64,000 nt of DNA from Clostridiales bacterium (GCA_022799115.1 JAAWNT010000007.1:1-64000); one strand, 5' to 3'; shown: positions 53,231-63,919, numbered from the stretch's first letter. Program-made: numbers and translations. The notes: a model not told the origin generated them from the sequence alone.

Positions 53231-53291
53231 AAGGAATGACCTCCTTTCTGGTGGATTCAAATTTATATCAAGGATGGATGGGGAACAAGGG

Positions 53292-53327
53292 AAAAAGCAA
53301 CACGTTGCCACGCCTGCGGCAACGTGT
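53292..53327 (-). terminator. Terminator of the acn-icd operon
   Basis: A perfect 10-bp stem (53300-53309 and 53318-53327) with an eight-base loop is followed on the minus strand by TGCTTTTTCCC. It separates icd from rex. Confidence 0.8.
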
Positions 53328-53338
53328 CCTATTGCGAA

Positions 53339-54550
53339 TTATAACAGCTTTACCAGGCGGTTGTTGATCTCACGCAGGAATTCCTCAGTATCTACCTTGG
53401 TTTTGTTGGGCAGGCTGGACAGCAGATACAGATCGCCGGTCATAACGCCGTCCTCAATGGTCTGAATAGAGGCCTGCTCCAGTTTGTCAGCAAAGTCCAT
53501 CAGCTCCGGAATGTTATCGAGCTCTCCTCTTTTACGCAGCGCGCCGGTCCATGCAAACAGAGTAGCCATGGAGTTTGTGGAGGTTTTTTCCCCTTTTAAA
53601 TGTTTGTAATAATGACGTTGCACAGTGCCGTGAGCGGCTTCGTACTCATAAGTACCGTCGGGAGAAACCAGAACCGAGGTCATCATGGCCAGACTGCCGA
53701 AGGCGGTGGCCACCATGTCGGACATGACGTCGCCGTCGTAGTTCTTGCAGGCCCAGATATAGCCGCCGTCGGAACGCACCACACGGGCCACGGCGTCGTC
53801 GATCAGCGTATAGAAATATTCGATGCCTGCGGCCTCAAATTTTTCCTTATATTCCGCGTCGAAGATCTCACGGAAAATATCCTTGAAGCGATGATCGTAC
53901 TTCTTGGAAATGGTATCTTTGGTGGCAAACCACAAATCCTGTTTTAAGTCCAGCGCATAGTTGAAGCAGGCGCGGGCGAAACTGGAGATGGAAGCGTCGG
54001 TATTGTGCATTCCCTGGGTAATGCCGGCGCCGTCAAAATCGTGGATCAGCGCACGGGTTTCGTTGCCTTGGGCATCGGTGACCACCAGCTCGGCTTTGCC
54101 GCCGGCGGGAACCTGCAGTTCTGTGTTTTTATATACGTCGCCATATGCGTGACGGGCAATGGTAATGGGCTTTTTCCAGGTAGAGATAAAGGGAGTAATC
54201 CCCTTCACCACAATGGGGGTACGGAATACCGTGCCGTCTAAAATGGCACGAATGGTTCCGTTGGGAGATTTCCACATCTCCTTTAAATGATATTCCTTCA
54301 CCCGATCGGCGTTGGGGGTGATGGTGGCGCATTTGACGGCTACGCCGTACTTCTTGGTAGCATAAGCGGAATCGAAGGTTACCTGATCGTCGGTTTCCTC
54401 CCGATGCTCAAGACCCAAATCGTAATATTCCGTTTTGAGATCAATATAGGGTGTAAGAAGAATGTCTTTAATCATCTTCCAGATGATACGGGTCATTTCG
54501 TCGCCGTCCATCTCCACCAGGGGAGTTATCATTTTAATTTTATCAGCCAT
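53339..54550 (-). CDS. icd: NADP-dependent isocitrate dehydrogenase
   Basis: The enzyme oxidises isocitrate to 2-oxoglutarate. It has 403 residues and belongs to the type found also in eukaryotes (NADP, about 400 residues), with [13 protein letters not shown] at the start, [17 protein letters not shown] (substrate loop), [13 protein letters not shown] and [10 protein letters not shown] near the cofactor site. GGAGGG precedes ATG 54550, which is preferred over the 54601 extension because [19 protein letters not shown] is the family start. It follows acn by 75 bases and shares its transcript. Confidence 0.95.
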   Translation of the reverse strand: MADKIKMITPLVEMDGDEMTRIIWKMIKDILLTPYIDLKTEYYDLGLEHREETDDQVTFDSAYATKKYGVAVKCATITPNADRVKEYHLKEMWKSPNGTIRAILDGTVFRTPIVVKGITPFISTWKKPITIARHAYGDVYKNTELQVPAGGKAELVVTDAQGNETRALIHDFDGAGITQGMHNTDASISSFARACFNYALDLKQDLWFATKDTISKKYDHRFKDIFREIFDAEYKEKFEAAGIEYFYTLIDDAVARVVRSDGGYIWACKNYDGDVMSDMVATAFGSLAMMTSVLVSPDGTYEYEAAHGTVQRHYYKHLKGEKTSTNSMATLFAWTGALRKRGELDNIPELMDFADKLEQASIQTIEDGVMTGDLYLLSSLPNKTKVDTEEFLREINNRLVKLL

Positions 54551-54625
54551 GGGAATCCCTCCGTTTTCTATATTTATTCTGAATGATCGCCCGCGTTCCA
54601 CGGGTTTTTCAAAACAACCAGGTTT

Positions 54626-56560
54626 TTATTGATTCTGTTCTCTGGTATAGTTGAGCAGTCCGCCGGCCAGCACAATGTCGCGCTGCCGTTGTGAAAGAAT
54701 GGCTTCTGCTTGGAACTCAAACCCCTTTGTGACATTTTTCACTGTGATGGGGCCGCCGCTGAGGATTGTCTCCCGCGCATTATCAATTTGAAGCTCGTCC
54801 ATCTGATCAATCCGGTCGTATACGCTCTCATCTGAGAAAATCAGGGGCAGGATGCCAGCGTTGGCCAGATTGGCGCAGTGGATGCGGGCAAAGGATTTGG
54901 CAATGACCGCCTTGACTCCTAGATAAAGGGGAACCAGAGCAGCGTGCTCACGGGAAGAGCCTTGGCCGTAGTTGGACCCGCCGATGACAATTCCCTTGCC
55001 CTCTTGACGGCAGCGCTCCGGGAACTCCTTGTCGCACACACCGAAGCAGAAGTTGGACAGGTAGGGGATATTGGAACGGTAAGGGAGAATTTTTGCGCCA
55101 GCAGGCATAATATGGTCGGTAGTGATATTGTCGCCCACCTTCAACAAGGCTTTGGCAGCAATGACGTCCTCCATGGGCTCAGTGGTGGGGAAGGGCTTAA
55201 TGTTGGGTCCGCGCAGGACCTCTACCTGATCCATTTCCTCTACAGGAGCGGGATCTACCACCATATTGTCGTTGATTAAGAATTGATCGGGAAGGGAGAT
55301 GTCCGCTGCGTCACCCAAAGCGGTGGGATCGGTGAACACGCCGGTTAGGGCCGATGCGGCGGCAGTCTCCGGGCTGACCAGGTAAACCTGGCCGTCAGCG
55401 GTGCCGGAACGGCCTTCAAAGTTGCGGTTGAACGTGCGCAGGGACACGCCCTTAGAATTGGGCGATTGTCCCATACCGATGCAGGGGCCGCAGGCGCATT
55501 CCAAAATTCTGGCGCCCGCAGCGATCAAATCGGCCAAAGCGCCGTTTTGGGCCAGCATATTATAAACCTGCTTGGAGCCGGGGGCGATGGATAGGCTGAC
55601 TGTTTCGCAGACGGTTTTGCCCTTGAGGATCGCGGCTACCCGCATCAAATCCAGGTAAGAGGAGTTGGTGCAGGAACCGATGCAGACCTGATCCACCGTC
55701 TTCGGGCCAATCTCCTCAATAGTCTTGACTGCATCCGGGCTGTGAGGACAAGCAGCCATGGGCTTGAGGGAGGATAGATCGATGGTAAGCACCTCGTCGT
55801 ATTGGGCATCGGCGTCCGGAGAGAGCTCAATCCAATCCTGTTCACGGCCCTGTGCCTTCAGGAAGGAGCGTGTGATTTCATCAGAGGGGAAGATGGAAGT
55901 GGTTGCGCCCAGCTCGGCGCCCATATTGGTAATGGTGGCGCGTTCCGGGACTGACAAAGTCTTGACGCCCTCTCCGCCGTATTCCACAATTTTGCCCACA
56001 CCGCCCTTTACAGTCATACGGCGAAGCACTTCCAAAATGATATCCTTGGCGGATACCCAGGGGCGCAGTTTACCGGTGAGGTTGATCCGCACCATTTTGG
56101 GCATGGAGATATAGTAAGCTCCGCCGCCCATAGCCACGGCTACATCCAGTCCGCCGGCGCCCATAGCCAGCATGCCGATACCGCCGCCCGTAGGTGTGTG
56201 GCTGTCCGAGCCGATGAGGGTCTTGCCCGGAATACCGAAGCGCTCCAAATGGACCTGATGGCAGATTCCGTTGCCGGGACGAGAATAATAGATGCCGTGT
56301 TTTTTTGCCACGGTCTGAATAAAACGATGGTCATCGGCGTTTTCAAAGCCGGTTTGCAGGGTATTGTGGTCAATATAAGCAACCGAGCGCTCTGTTTTAA
56401 CCCTGGGAACACCCATCGCCTCAAACTCTAAATACGCCATGGTTCCGGTGGCATCCTGCGTTAAAGTCTGATCGATCTTTAAGCCGATTTCGCTGCCTAC
56501 CGTCATTTCTCCGCTGAGCAAATGGGATTTGATAATTTTTTGTGCTAACGTATAACCCAA
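54626..56560 (-). CDS. acn: Aconitate hydratase
   Basis: Aconitase converts citrate to isocitrate. It has 644 residues from a TTG start at 56560. This start is chosen because AAAGGGG lies eight bases before it and MGYTLAQKIIKSHL matches the usual family beginning; the frame stays open for another 60 codons without similarity. It belongs to the shorter, mitochondrial-like type. The 4Fe-4S cysteines are in CIGSCTNSS and in ECACGPCIGMG; GSDSHTPTGGG and GGSNYGQGSSREHAAL are the other signatures. With icd it forms the oxidative branch that yields 2-oxoglutarate for glutamate. Confidence 0.93.
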   Translation of the reverse strand: MGYTLAQKIIKSHLLSGEMTVGSEIGLKIDQTLTQDATGTMAYLEFEAMGVPRVKTERSVAYIDHNTLQTGFENADDHRFIQTVAKKHGIYYSRPGNGICHQVHLERFGIPGKTLIGSDSHTPTGGGIGMLAMGAGGLDVAVAMGGGAYYISMPKMVRINLTGKLRPWVSAKDIILEVLRRMTVKGGVGKIVEYGGEGVKTLSVPERATITNMGAELGATTSIFPSDEITRSFLKAQGREQDWIELSPDADAQYDEVLTIDLSSLKPMAACPHSPDAVKTIEEIGPKTVDQVCIGSCTNSSYLDLMRVAAILKGKTVCETVSLSIAPGSKQVYNMLAQNGALADLIAAGARILECACGPCIGMGQSPNSKGVSLRTFNRNFEGRSGTADGQVYLVSPETAAASALTGVFTDPTALGDAADISLPDQFLINDNMVVDPAPVEEMDQVEVLRGPNIKPFPTTEPMEDVIAAKALLKVGDNITTDHIMPAGAKILPYRSNIPYLSNFCFGVCDKEFPERCRQEGKGIVIGGSNYGQGSSREHAALVPLYLGVKAVIAKSFARIHCANLANAGILPLIFSDESVYDRIDQMDELQIDNARETILSGGPITVKNVTKGFEFQAEAILSQRQRDIVLAGGLLNYTREQNQ

Positions 56561-56842
56561 TTCGAGTTCCCCTTTCTTTTCCGCATATGCGGTGACAATT
56601 TTCACCAGAAAACACGACGGCTTTTCCATACAGTTTTCGTCAAACCCTTCTGTTGTGGGCCCGGGAAGTAAATAAGGAAAATAAAAAATAATACGGCGCA
56701 ATCTACAAGCCGTCTGCCCCAGGTTTCGGCGGGTTCTCACGGATTATATGGTTTCCAAACGATTCCAGAGATGGAAAACAGGAAAGAAACCAAGAAAACA
56801 ACAGCCGGTTTTTCTGGATAAACCCATAAAATTGTAACTTAT

Positions 56843-56871
56843 ATTATCCAATATTGAAACCGGATTGTCAA
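56843..56871 (-). promoter_or_regulatory. acn-icd promoter
   Basis: On the minus strand TTGACA (56871-56866) and GATAAT (56848-56843) are 17 bases apart. The leader to the TTG start would be about 275 bases, unusually long. Confidence 0.65.
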
Positions 56872-56916
56872 TCTTTTCACGACAAAATGGGATAAGTTCA
56901 TGAAATTTTAAATTCC

Positions 56917-56945
56917 TTGCTGTACTCCTGGAAAAATGCTATAAT
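56917..56945 (+). promoter_or_regulatory. tepA promoter
   Basis: TTGCTG (56917-56922) and TATAAT (56940-56945) are 17 bases apart, about 55 bases before the start codon. Confidence 0.65.
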
Positions 56946-57001
56946 CAGAATGTATGATCGCGCGCCGAAACCGGCAAACTAACGGATAGGAGCGTGATAA
57001 C

Positions 57002-57823
57002 ATGAAACAATACCGATATCAGAGTCCCTATTCCGGGCAATACATTGAAAACCCCAGCGGTCCCGATAAGCCGGACAAACAGGACGGTCAAAACGACGAC
57101 CAGGGCGTGGGCAGTGAAAAACAGACCGACCAAATTATCGAAACCGGATCGGTCATCACCGGAGATGGTAAGCACACTATCCATTGTCTGACCATTATCG
57201 GGCAGATTGAAGGTCATTATCTGGCTTCCCCGCAGAGCAAGACCACCAAATATGAACATGTGATTCCCCAATTGGTAGCCATTGAAGAGGAGCCGCGAAT
57301 TGACGGGCTTTTAATTTTGCTCAATACGGTGGGGGGCGACGTGGAAGCGGGGCTTGCCATCGCGGAATTGGTGGCGGGAATGAAAAAGCCCACGGTTTCC
57401 ATGGTGTTGGGCGGAGGGCACTCCATCGGCGTTCCTCTGGCTGTGGCGGCTAAAAAGTCCTTTATCGCCCAATCGGCCACAATGACCATCCACCCGGTGC
57501 GAATGAACGGATTGATGGTAGGGGTGCCCCAGACCCTGGAGTATTTTCAGCGCATGCAGGAGAGGATTACACGGTTTGTGTCACAAAATTCCCGCATATC
57601 CCCAGAACGGTTTTACGAGCTGGCCATGAACACCAAGGAATTGGTGATGGATGTGGGAACGATCCTGGATGGAGTGGATGCGGTGGAAGAAGGGCTGATC
57701 GACTCTCTGGGAAGCCTTTCCGACGCTATGAGCTGTCTTTATCAGATGATTGATAAAGAACGGGCAAAAGGAAAAAAATCCACGGCAAAGAAAAACGGTA
57801 AAAAGAAATCAACGGAGAAATAG
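57002..57823 (+). CDS. tepA: ClpP-like protease, TepA family
   Basis: This is a cytoplasmic serine protease homologue of 273 residues. The ClpP-like core starts near residue 60. The nucleophile is Ser141 in [11 protein letters not shown], with His164 in [18 protein letters not shown] is the substrate-binding loop. The N-terminal 50 residues are polar and disordered (rich in D, K, Q), and the tail is lysine-rich. In B. subtilis TepA (YmfB) stands directly before spoIIIE, as here, and is linked to protein export and spore formation. GGAG precedes the ATG. Confidence 0.88.
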   Translation: MKQYRYQSPYSGQYIENPSGPDKPDKQDGQNDDQGVGSEKQTDQIIETGSVITGDGKHTIHCLTIIGQIEGHYLASPQSKTTKYEHVIPQLVAIEEEPRIDGLLILLNTVGGDVEAGLAIAELVAGMKKPTVSMVLGGGHSIGVPLAVAAKKSFIAQSATMTIHPVRMNGLMVGVPQTLEYFQRMQERITRFVSQNSRISPERFYELAMNTKELVMDVGTILDGVDAVEEGLIDSLGSLSDAMSCLYQMIDKERAKGKKSTAKKNGKKKSTEK

Positions 57824-57906
57824 AGATTACCGATCCATCGCTTAAAAAGGACCTGTGTCGATGAAGCGGCGAAAACGGCCCGACGCAGGCACAGTATTGA
57901 TTACCC

Positions 57907-57930
57907 TTCGCGCGCTTTGCAGCGCGCGAA
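57907..57930 (+). promoter_or_regulatory. GC-rich hairpin in front of spoIIIE
   Basis: A perfect 10-bp stem (57907-57916 and 57921-57930) with a TTGC loop stands 27 bases before the GTG start. No T-tract follows. A larger imperfect stem lies at about 57851-57894. It may end tepA transcripts weakly or affect spoIIIE translation. Confidence 0.45.
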
Positions 57931-57956
57931 ATCTTACATATAAGGAATGAATTGCA

Positions 57957-60542
57957 GTGCCAGCACAAAAAGCGAAAAGCGCCGGCGGAAAACGACCGGC
58001 GTCAAAAAAAGGGAATCCCTCATCTCAAAGGAAACGTCCCTCGTCAAAGTCCACCGCAAAAAGCAGCGCAAAACGGCCGGACAGCCGGGCCAGCGCCCGC
58101 CCGCCCGCAAAGAGGACCCGGGCTGCACAGCAGCGCTTAGAGGCTCAGATGAAGTCGCGCAACCAAACCTTTGCCATCATCATGTTTGCAGTGGCGATCT
58201 TTCTTTTCTGCCTGGTGCTCATACCAGGAGAAAATATCTGGAACAGCCTTCACATGGTATTGATGGGGATGTTCGGCACTTGTTCGATTCTTTGGCCCAT
58301 TCTTTTGACCTATATTTCCATTGTCACCGCTTTGGAGAAGCCGTTTAACGCAATCAGCACCAAGATTGCATTGTCAATCGTCATTATTGTGCTGTTTTGT
58401 GCCGCTGTTTACATATTCGGAACGCCGGAACTGCCCAAGGATCAGTCCTACTGGCAACAGATGATCGGTCAGTATGTGGATGGCATTGAGCGCAGAGGCG
58501 CGGGATTGTTCGGCGGGTTACTGGGAATTCCTTTTCTGGCAGCCTTGGGCGGCGTCGGAGCAAAAATTGTAATTGTGCTGTTGCTGTTTGTGACCATTAT
58601 GATTCTGACTGGAACCAGTCTGATTCAGCTGTTTCGGGCTATTTCCCGCCCGGTAGAGGTAGTGAAGGAGAGTATGGGAACCCGCGAAGATAGGGAACAA
58701 CGCCGTCGGCAAAGGCGAACGCACAGCGCAGGAAACGCCAACATCGATATTGACCTGGATCCGGACGCTCTACCGGCACACCCGGTAATATCCCCTAATT
58801 TGCGCAACTCATTGCCTGAGCGCAACGAAAAACTGGAGCGTTTGGAAAAGGCGTTCAGCGCTCCGGAGCCCACGTTGGAGGTAGAGCCGGTTATTAACGG
58901 CGCGTCGCTGGAAGAAATTCCTTCGGTTAAGGAGGACAACGGCGCTGCCTTTACTCTCCCTACTCGAAAGAAGATGGAGAATATAGCGCCTCCCTTGGAA
59001 CGCAGTGTCCCTGCCGTTGTTAGAGACGACGGAGGAGAGGGATACCGTTTCCCTCCGGCTACTTTTTTGCAGCGGTCGCCGATGACCAACGAGCAGGACG
59101 TCGCGGGGGAACTTAAAATCAATGGTCAGATGCTGGTGGATACCCTCAAAAGCTTTGGGGTGCAAACCAAAATTGTAGATATCAGCCGCGGTCCGGCGGT
59201 GACGCGTTATGAATTGCAGCCGGCCGCGGGCGTAAAGATCAGCAAGATAACCAATCTTTCCGACGATATTGCTCTGAATTTGGCGGCTTCCGGCGTGCGC
59301 ATTGAGGCTCCCATTCCCGGTAAAGCGGCGGTGGGCATTGAGGTGCCCAACAAGCTGGTCAACATTGTTAAGATGCGGGAACTGATCGAATCCAGAGAAT
59401 TTACTTCCGCCAAAAGCAAACTCACTGTGGCTTTGGGACGGGACATCGCCGGCAATGTTACTTTGGCAGATTTGGCTAAAATGCCCCATGTGCTTATCGC
59501 AGGTTCCACTGGTTCGGGAAAATCGGTGTGCATTAACTCTCTGATTATCAGCCTGCTCTATAAATCCACTCCTGACGAGGTGCGGTTTTTAATGGTGGAT
59601 CCCAAAGTGGTGGAACTGGGCATCTACAATGGGATTCCTCATCTGTTGGTTCCGGTGGTGACCGATCCCCGCAAAGCCGCAGGGGCGCTTAACTGGGCGG
59701 TAAACGAAATGCTGGACCGCTATAAGAGATTTGCGGAACACAATGTCAGGGATTTGCAGGGGTACAATCAAATGGTACAGAATCTGTCCCCTGAGGAAAA
59801 TAAAAACGAGGACGGCAGCGTCCGTCTGGAAAAAATGCCTCAGATTGTCATTATCATCGACGAGCTGGCCGATCTGATGATGGCTGCGCCCAACGAGGTG
59901 GAGGACTCCATTTGCCGTCTTGCGCAAATGGCCCGTGCCGCAGGCATGCATTTGGTAATCGCCACCCAGCGTCCCTCGGTGGACGTCATCACCGGCATTA
60001 TAAAGGCGAACATCCCCAGCCGCATTGCCTTTGCGGTATCTTCAATGGTGGATTCCCGTACCATCCTGGATATGGGCGGCGCGGAGAAACTGTTGGGTCG
60101 GGGAGATATGCTGTTTTCCCCGGTGGGTTCTTCCAAGCCGATTCGCATACAGGGATGTTTTGTCACCGACGCGGAGATTGAGTCGGTGGCGGGGTATGTA
60201 AAAAGTGCGCAGGATGCCGGGTACGATCAGAATGTCATAGAAGAGATAGAGAAGAACGCCGTAGCAGATCATGGAAAAGGGAGATCCGACGGAGGCGCGG
60301 ACGGAGAAGATTCCGACCCAATGCTAAAGGAAGCGATCAAATGCGTGGTGGAAGCGGGACAGGCCTCCACCTCCCTTTTACAACGCAGGCTGCACCTGGG
60401 ATATGCCCGGGCTGGCCGCCTAATCGACGATATGGAGCAAATGGGTGTAGTAGGGCCGCATGAGGGTTCAAAGCCCCGCCAGGTGCTCATCACCTATCAG
60501 CAATGGCTGGAGATGAATATGCAACAGCCCGACGAGCCTTGA
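57957..60542 (+). CDS. spoIIIE: DNA translocase SpoIIIE/FtsK
   Basis: This ATPase pumps DNA through the division septum, in spore formers into the forespore. It has 861 residues. The first 65 residues are very basic (lysine, arginine, alanine), then about four membrane segments (about 68-220), a linker, and the motor: Walker A GSTGSGKS at 516-523, Walker [15 protein letters not shown], and [13 protein letters not shown] gamma winged-helix domain ends the protein ([22 protein letters not shown]). The start is GTG with AAGGA before it. Synteny with tepA supports the SpoIIIE name, though it could be the only FtsK of the cell. Confidence 0.93.
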   Translation: MPAQKAKSAGGKRPASKKGNPSSQRKRPSSKSTAKSSAKRPDSRASARPPAKRTRAAQQRLEAQMKSRNQTFAIIMFAVAIFLFCLVLIPGENIWNSLHMVLMGMFGTCSILWPILLTYISIVTALEKPFNAISTKIALSIVIIVLFCAAVYIFGTPELPKDQSYWQQMIGQYVDGIERRGAGLFGGLLGIPFLAALGGVGAKIVIVLLLFVTIMILTGTSLIQLFRAISRPVEVVKESMGTREDREQRRRQRRTHSAGNANIDIDLDPDALPAHPVISPNLRNSLPERNEKLERLEKAFSAPEPTLEVEPVINGASLEEIPSVKEDNGAAFTLPTRKKMENIAPPLERSVPAVVRDDGGEGYRFPPATFLQRSPMTNEQDVAGELKINGQMLVDTLKSFGVQTKIVDISRGPAVTRYELQPAAGVKISKITNLSDDIALNLAASGVRIEAPIPGKAAVGIEVPNKLVNIVKMRELIESREFTSAKSKLTVALGRDIAGNVTLADLAKMPHVLIAGSTGSGKSVCINSLIISLLYKSTPDEVRFLMVDPKVVELGIYNGIPHLLVPVVTDPRKAAGALNWAVNEMLDRYKRFAEHNVRDLQGYNQMVQNLSPEENKNEDGSVRLEKMPQIVIIIDELADLMMAAPNEVEDSICRLAQMARAAGMHLVIATQRPSVDVITGIIKANIPSRIAFAVSSMVDSRTILDMGGAEKLLGRGDMLFSPVGSSKPIRIQGCFVTDAEIESVAGYVKSAQDAGYDQNVIEEIEKNAVADHGKGRSDGGADGEDSDPMLKEAIKCVVEAGQASTSLLQRRLHLGYARAGRLIDDMEQMGVVGPHEGSKPRQVLITYQQWLEMNMQQPDEP

Positions 60543-60556
60543 CGCCTTAAACAAAC

Positions 60557-60605
60557 GGAAGAAAACGGGTGGAGGATGCATACCGTTTCCTTCCCTTGTT
60601 TTTAT
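60557..60605 (+). terminator. Terminator after spoIIIE
   Basis: A 12-bp stem with one mismatch (60557-60568 and 60583-60594) is followed by CTTGTTTTT. Confidence 0.6.
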
Positions 60606-60636
60606 AGATTGATTACGGATAAAGGAACGATAGTTT

Positions 60637-62553
60637 ATGCCATTTTTACCAATTACAAAAGAAGAGATCAACGCGCTAGGTTGGGATGAGCCGGACTTCG
60701 TGGTGGTAACCGGAGACGCTTATGTGGACCATCCCAGCTTTGGAGCGGCAATCATCTCCCGGGTGCTGGAGGCAGAGGGGTTTCGGGTGGCGGTGCTCGC
60801 CCAGCCGGACTGGAGAAGCCCAAAAGAGTTTGCTCGATTCGGCAGACCGCGGCTGGGATTTTTGGTGACCTCCGGAAATATCGATTCCATGGTGGCCCAT
60901 TATACAGCGGCCCGCCGCCGCAGGAGCGACGACGCATATTCCGCCGGAAGAAAGGCTGGGAGGCGCCCTGACCGGGCGGTGATTGTCTACACAAAGAAGA
61001 TTAAAGAGAGATACCCTGATGTTCCGGTGGTCATTGGAGGTCTGGAGGCGTCCCTGCGCCGGTTTGCCCACTACGATTATTGGGATGATCGGGTGCGGCC
61101 TTCTATCCTTGTGGATTCCGGCGCGGATCTGCTGATTTATGGGATGGGAGAGAATCAAATACGTCAGATAGCACATCGGTGGGAAAAAGGGGAACCGCCT
61201 TCCCAAATGAGGGACATCAGAGGTACCTGTTGTCTCATTCCCACGGTGGAATACTCCCCGGGACCGGCAGTGGATTGCCCGAGCTTTGAGCAGGTGTGCG
61301 CGTCAAAGAAAGAATACGCGGTGTCCTGCCGCAAACAACAGGATGAACAGGACGCGGTGCGCGGTCGTACCGTATTGCAAAAGCATGGCAAGCTACTGCT
61401 GGTGCAGAATCCGCCCATGCCACCCTTAGAGCAAGAGGAGCTGGACGCAGTCTATGCGCTTCCCTATGAACGGATGTATCATCCCTGCTATGAAAAGGAG
61501 GGCGGCGTACCGGCCATTGAGGAGGTGGAATTTTCCATCACCCACAACCGAGGATGTTTCGGGGCCTGTAATTTCTGTTCCATTGCCTTCCATCAGGGAC
61601 GAGCCATCACTACACGCAGCCAGCAATCGGTTATCCGGGAAGCGGAAAGCCTCACTCGAAATCCTCGCTTCAAAGGGTACATTCATGATGTAGGCGGCCC
61701 TACCGCAGATTTTCGGCATCCCTCCTGCCGCAAACAGGAGAAGGCGGGGTTGTGTAAGGGAAAGAAGTGTTTGGCCCCTACTGTTTGCCCGGCTCTGGAA
61801 GTTGACCACACGGAATATCTGCAATTACTCCGCAAACTAAGGGCCCTGCCCAAAGTAAAAAAGGTATTTATCCGTTCTGGCATTCGGTTTGATTATCTGA
61901 TGGAGGACAAGGACGACAGCTTTTTCCGGGAACTGGTGCAGCATCACGTTAGCGGACAGCTCAAGGTAGCGCCGGAACATTGCTCTGCCGCCGTACTGGA
62001 TAAGATGGGAAAACCCCATATTGAGAGCTATCAACGATTTGCCCGCCGCTTTTACGGACTGACAAAGGAGGCTGGGAAAGAACAGTATCTGGTTCCTTAT
62101 CTGATGTCTTCTCATCCAGGTTCCACCTTAAAAGATGCGGTTGAACTGGCGCTTTTCTTAAAGAAAGAGAGAATCCGGCCGGAACAGGTGCAGGATTTTT
62201 ATCCAACCCCAGGCACCATTTCCACCTGTATGTTTTATACCGGCTTGGACCCTTACACGATGCAGCCTGTTTTTGTACCCCGTACCGATAAAGAAAAGGC
62301 GATGCAACGGGCGCTTTTACAGTATTTTAATCCCAAAAACCGTTCGCTTGTTCTGGAAGCGCTCAAGGCGGCGGGACGCGCCGACCTGATTGGAAACGGC
62401 CCCAATTGTTTGGTAAAAGGCGATAGCAAATCGCATGGAATAGTCAAAACCGATGACCGTTCAAACAATCGAAAAACAAGGGCCAACAAACCGGGCGGAG
62501 GGAAAGCCGGGAAAGGAAACGCGCCATGCAACCGACCAAAAAGAAACGGATAA
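60637..62553 (+). CDS. ygiQ: YgiQ family radical SAM protein
   Basis: This protein of 638 residues has an N-terminal B12-binding-like Rossmann region (FVVVTGDAYVDHPSFG, IGGLEASLRRFAHYDYW) and the radical SAM cluster Cys307, Cys311 and Cys314 in CFGACNFC. The YgiQ signature region (KGYIHDVGGPTADF) is followed by a cysteine-rich stretch and APEH, then a C-terminal DUF3362-like domain with FYPTPGTISTCMFYTGLDPYT. The substrate is unknown. The tail is basic and overlaps the next gene by 28 bases. Confidence 0.92.
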   Translation: MPFLPITKEEINALGWDEPDFVVVTGDAYVDHPSFGAAIISRVLEAEGFRVAVLAQPDWRSPKEFARFGRPRLGFLVTSGNIDSMVAHYTAARRRRSDDAYSAGRKAGRRPDRAVIVYTKKIKERYPDVPVVIGGLEASLRRFAHYDYWDDRVRPSILVDSGADLLIYGMGENQIRQIAHRWEKGEPPSQMRDIRGTCCLIPTVEYSPGPAVDCPSFEQVCASKKEYAVSCRKQQDEQDAVRGRTVLQKHGKLLLVQNPPMPPLEQEELDAVYALPYERMYHPCYEKEGGVPAIEEVEFSITHNRGCFGACNFCSIAFHQGRAITTRSQQSVIREAESLTRNPRFKGYIHDVGGPTADFRHPSCRKQEKAGLCKGKKCLAPTVCPALEVDHTEYLQLLRKLRALPKVKKVFIRSGIRFDYLMEDKDDSFFRELVQHHVSGQLKVAPEHCSAAVLDKMGKPHIESYQRFARRFYGLTKEAGKEQYLVPYLMSSHPGSTLKDAVELALFLKKERIRPEQVQDFYPTPGTISTCMFYTGLDPYTMQPVFVPRTDKEKAMQRALLQYFNPKNRSLVLEALKAAGRADLIGNGPNCLVKGDSKSHGIVKTDDRSNNRKTRANKPGGGKAGKGNAPCNRPKRNG

Positions 62554-63464
62554 CAAAACCGCGCGTCGCGGGAATGGCCGCGCTGGCGCTGATCCTACTC
62601 TTCACGGCGCTGATTTCCTTTCAGCCCTTTGAAGGAATTCCCTGCTGGCGAGATATTTTTCGCTTTTTTCAGGTTTCCGAGAAGATGGACGAGGCGGAGG
62701 ATTACGATCTGGCGGTCCATTTCATTGATGTGGGAAAGGCCGATAGTATTTTTCTCACATGCAAAGGAAAGAATATCCTAATTGATGCGGGCGATGTGGA
62801 TCTCTCCGCCCGAACCACAGAGTATTTAAAACGCAGAGGCGTAACCACGCTGGATCTGGTGATAGCCACTCATCCGGATAAAGACCACATCGGCGGTATG
62901 GCCAATGTTCTACTGGAGTTTGAGGTTGGGCGGTTTATGATGCCTCGTATCCCAGAGGAGGCCTTACCAAATTCCACCAGCTACCAGATGATGCTGTATG
63001 CATTGCAATCCGAGGATATCCCTGTAACGGATCCGGCGCCTGGCCAAACCTTTTCGATAGGAGAATTGGAGCTTCAGGTGCTGGGACCTCAGAAAATTTA
63101 TGAGAATACCAATAACAATTCCGTGATTCTCCGGATTTCCTATAAAGAGGACAGCTTCCTTTTTATGGGGGACGCGGAAGAAGAAGCGGAGAAGGACCTG
63201 CTGCAAGCAGGCTATGATCTTCAAAGCGAGGTGCTCAAGGTTGGACATCACGGAAGCAAAAGCTCAACCTCTCAAGAGCTGCTTGACGCGGTACAGCCTC
63301 GGTTTGCGGTGATCTCGGTGGGAGAGGACGGCAACAAGCTGCCCAAAGCCTCAGTGCTCAAGAGATTGGAAGTAGCGGAAACCGGTATCTACCGCACCGA
63401 CCAGAATGGGACTGTAGTCGCAGCGACCAACGGCCAAGGGATTACTTGGATTACAGAGCAATGA
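62526..63464 (+). CDS. ComEC/Rec2-type metallo-beta-lactamase protein
   Basis: This protein of 312 residues has one N-terminal membrane segment (about 15-33) and an exported or surface metallo-beta-lactamase domain. Motifs are VHFIDVGKADSI, THPDKDHIGG (metal ligands His116, Asp118, Asp120, His121), LFMGDAEEEAE and VGHHGSKSS. The domain resembles the C-terminal nuclease-like part of ComEC, here as a separate protein. Its substrate, perhaps DNA, is not known. It overlaps ygiQ, and DUF3006 follows after about 100 bases, a pairing seen often in Clostridia. Confidence 0.87.
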   Translation: MQPTKKKRITKPRVAGMAALALILLFTALISFQPFEGIPCWRDIFRFFQVSEKMDEAEDYDLAVHFIDVGKADSIFLTCKGKNILIDAGDVDLSARTTEYLKRRGVTTLDLVIATHPDKDHIGGMANVLLEFEVGRFMMPRIPEEALPNSTSYQMMLYALQSEDIPVTDPAPGQTFSIGELELQVLGPQKIYENTNNNSVILRISYKEDSFLFMGDAEEEAEKDLLQAGYDLQSEVLKVGHHGSKSSTSQELLDAVQPRFAVISVGEDGNKLPKASVLKRLEVAETGIYRTDQNGTVVAATNGQGITWITEQ

Positions 63465-63566
63465 GTGAAGAAAATATCGGATGGAAGGCGTATGGACTAC
63501 GCATAAAAAATGATAAGAGGACTTTGCGGTCTTGTTTGCGCAAAGCCATGAAAGGATAGAGATACC

Positions 63567-63785
63567 ATGAAACAGCTAATTATCGACCGATTTGAAAACA
63601 ATTATGCAATCTGCGAGGATGGAGAAAAACGCATGTTTGCCATTGAGAGGGTGGAGATTCCCAAGGAGGCAAAAGAGGGGGATGTGCTGCGCATATCCGA
63701 TCAAGGAGAGCTTACCGTTGATAAGGAGGAAACCAAGCGCCGCCGTGAAAAGATTGCTAAGATGCAAAATAAGCTTTGGAAATAG
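63567..63785 (+). CDS. DUF3006 small protein
   Basis: This protein of 72 residues reads as a small beta-domain (LIIDRFENNYAICEDGEKRMFAIERVEIP, then KEGDVLRI) with a helical, basic tail (RRREKIAKMQNKL). This is the DUF3006 family, usually encoded next to a ComEC-type metallo-beta-lactamase gene in Firmicutes, as here. The role is unknown. AAAGGATAGAGATACC precedes the ATG. Confidence 0.85.
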   Translation: MKQLIIDRFENNYAICEDGEKRMFAIERVEIPKEAKEGDVLRISDQGELTVDKEETKRRREKIAKMQNKLWK

Positions 63786-63919
63786 AGAATATGTAGTTTT
63801 TAAAACTAGACGAAATCGTAAATGTAACGATCTGTTAACACTCTTTTCATATCTTTCCTGTATAATGAAATTAGTTCTGGAAGTAATAATGGTATAAAGT
63901 TATGGCTGGAGTGTGGAAT

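Noticed and set aside
63522..63545. A terminator after the metallo-beta-lactamase gene
   Set aside because: The 7-bp stem is present but no T-tract follows, so it was not listed.
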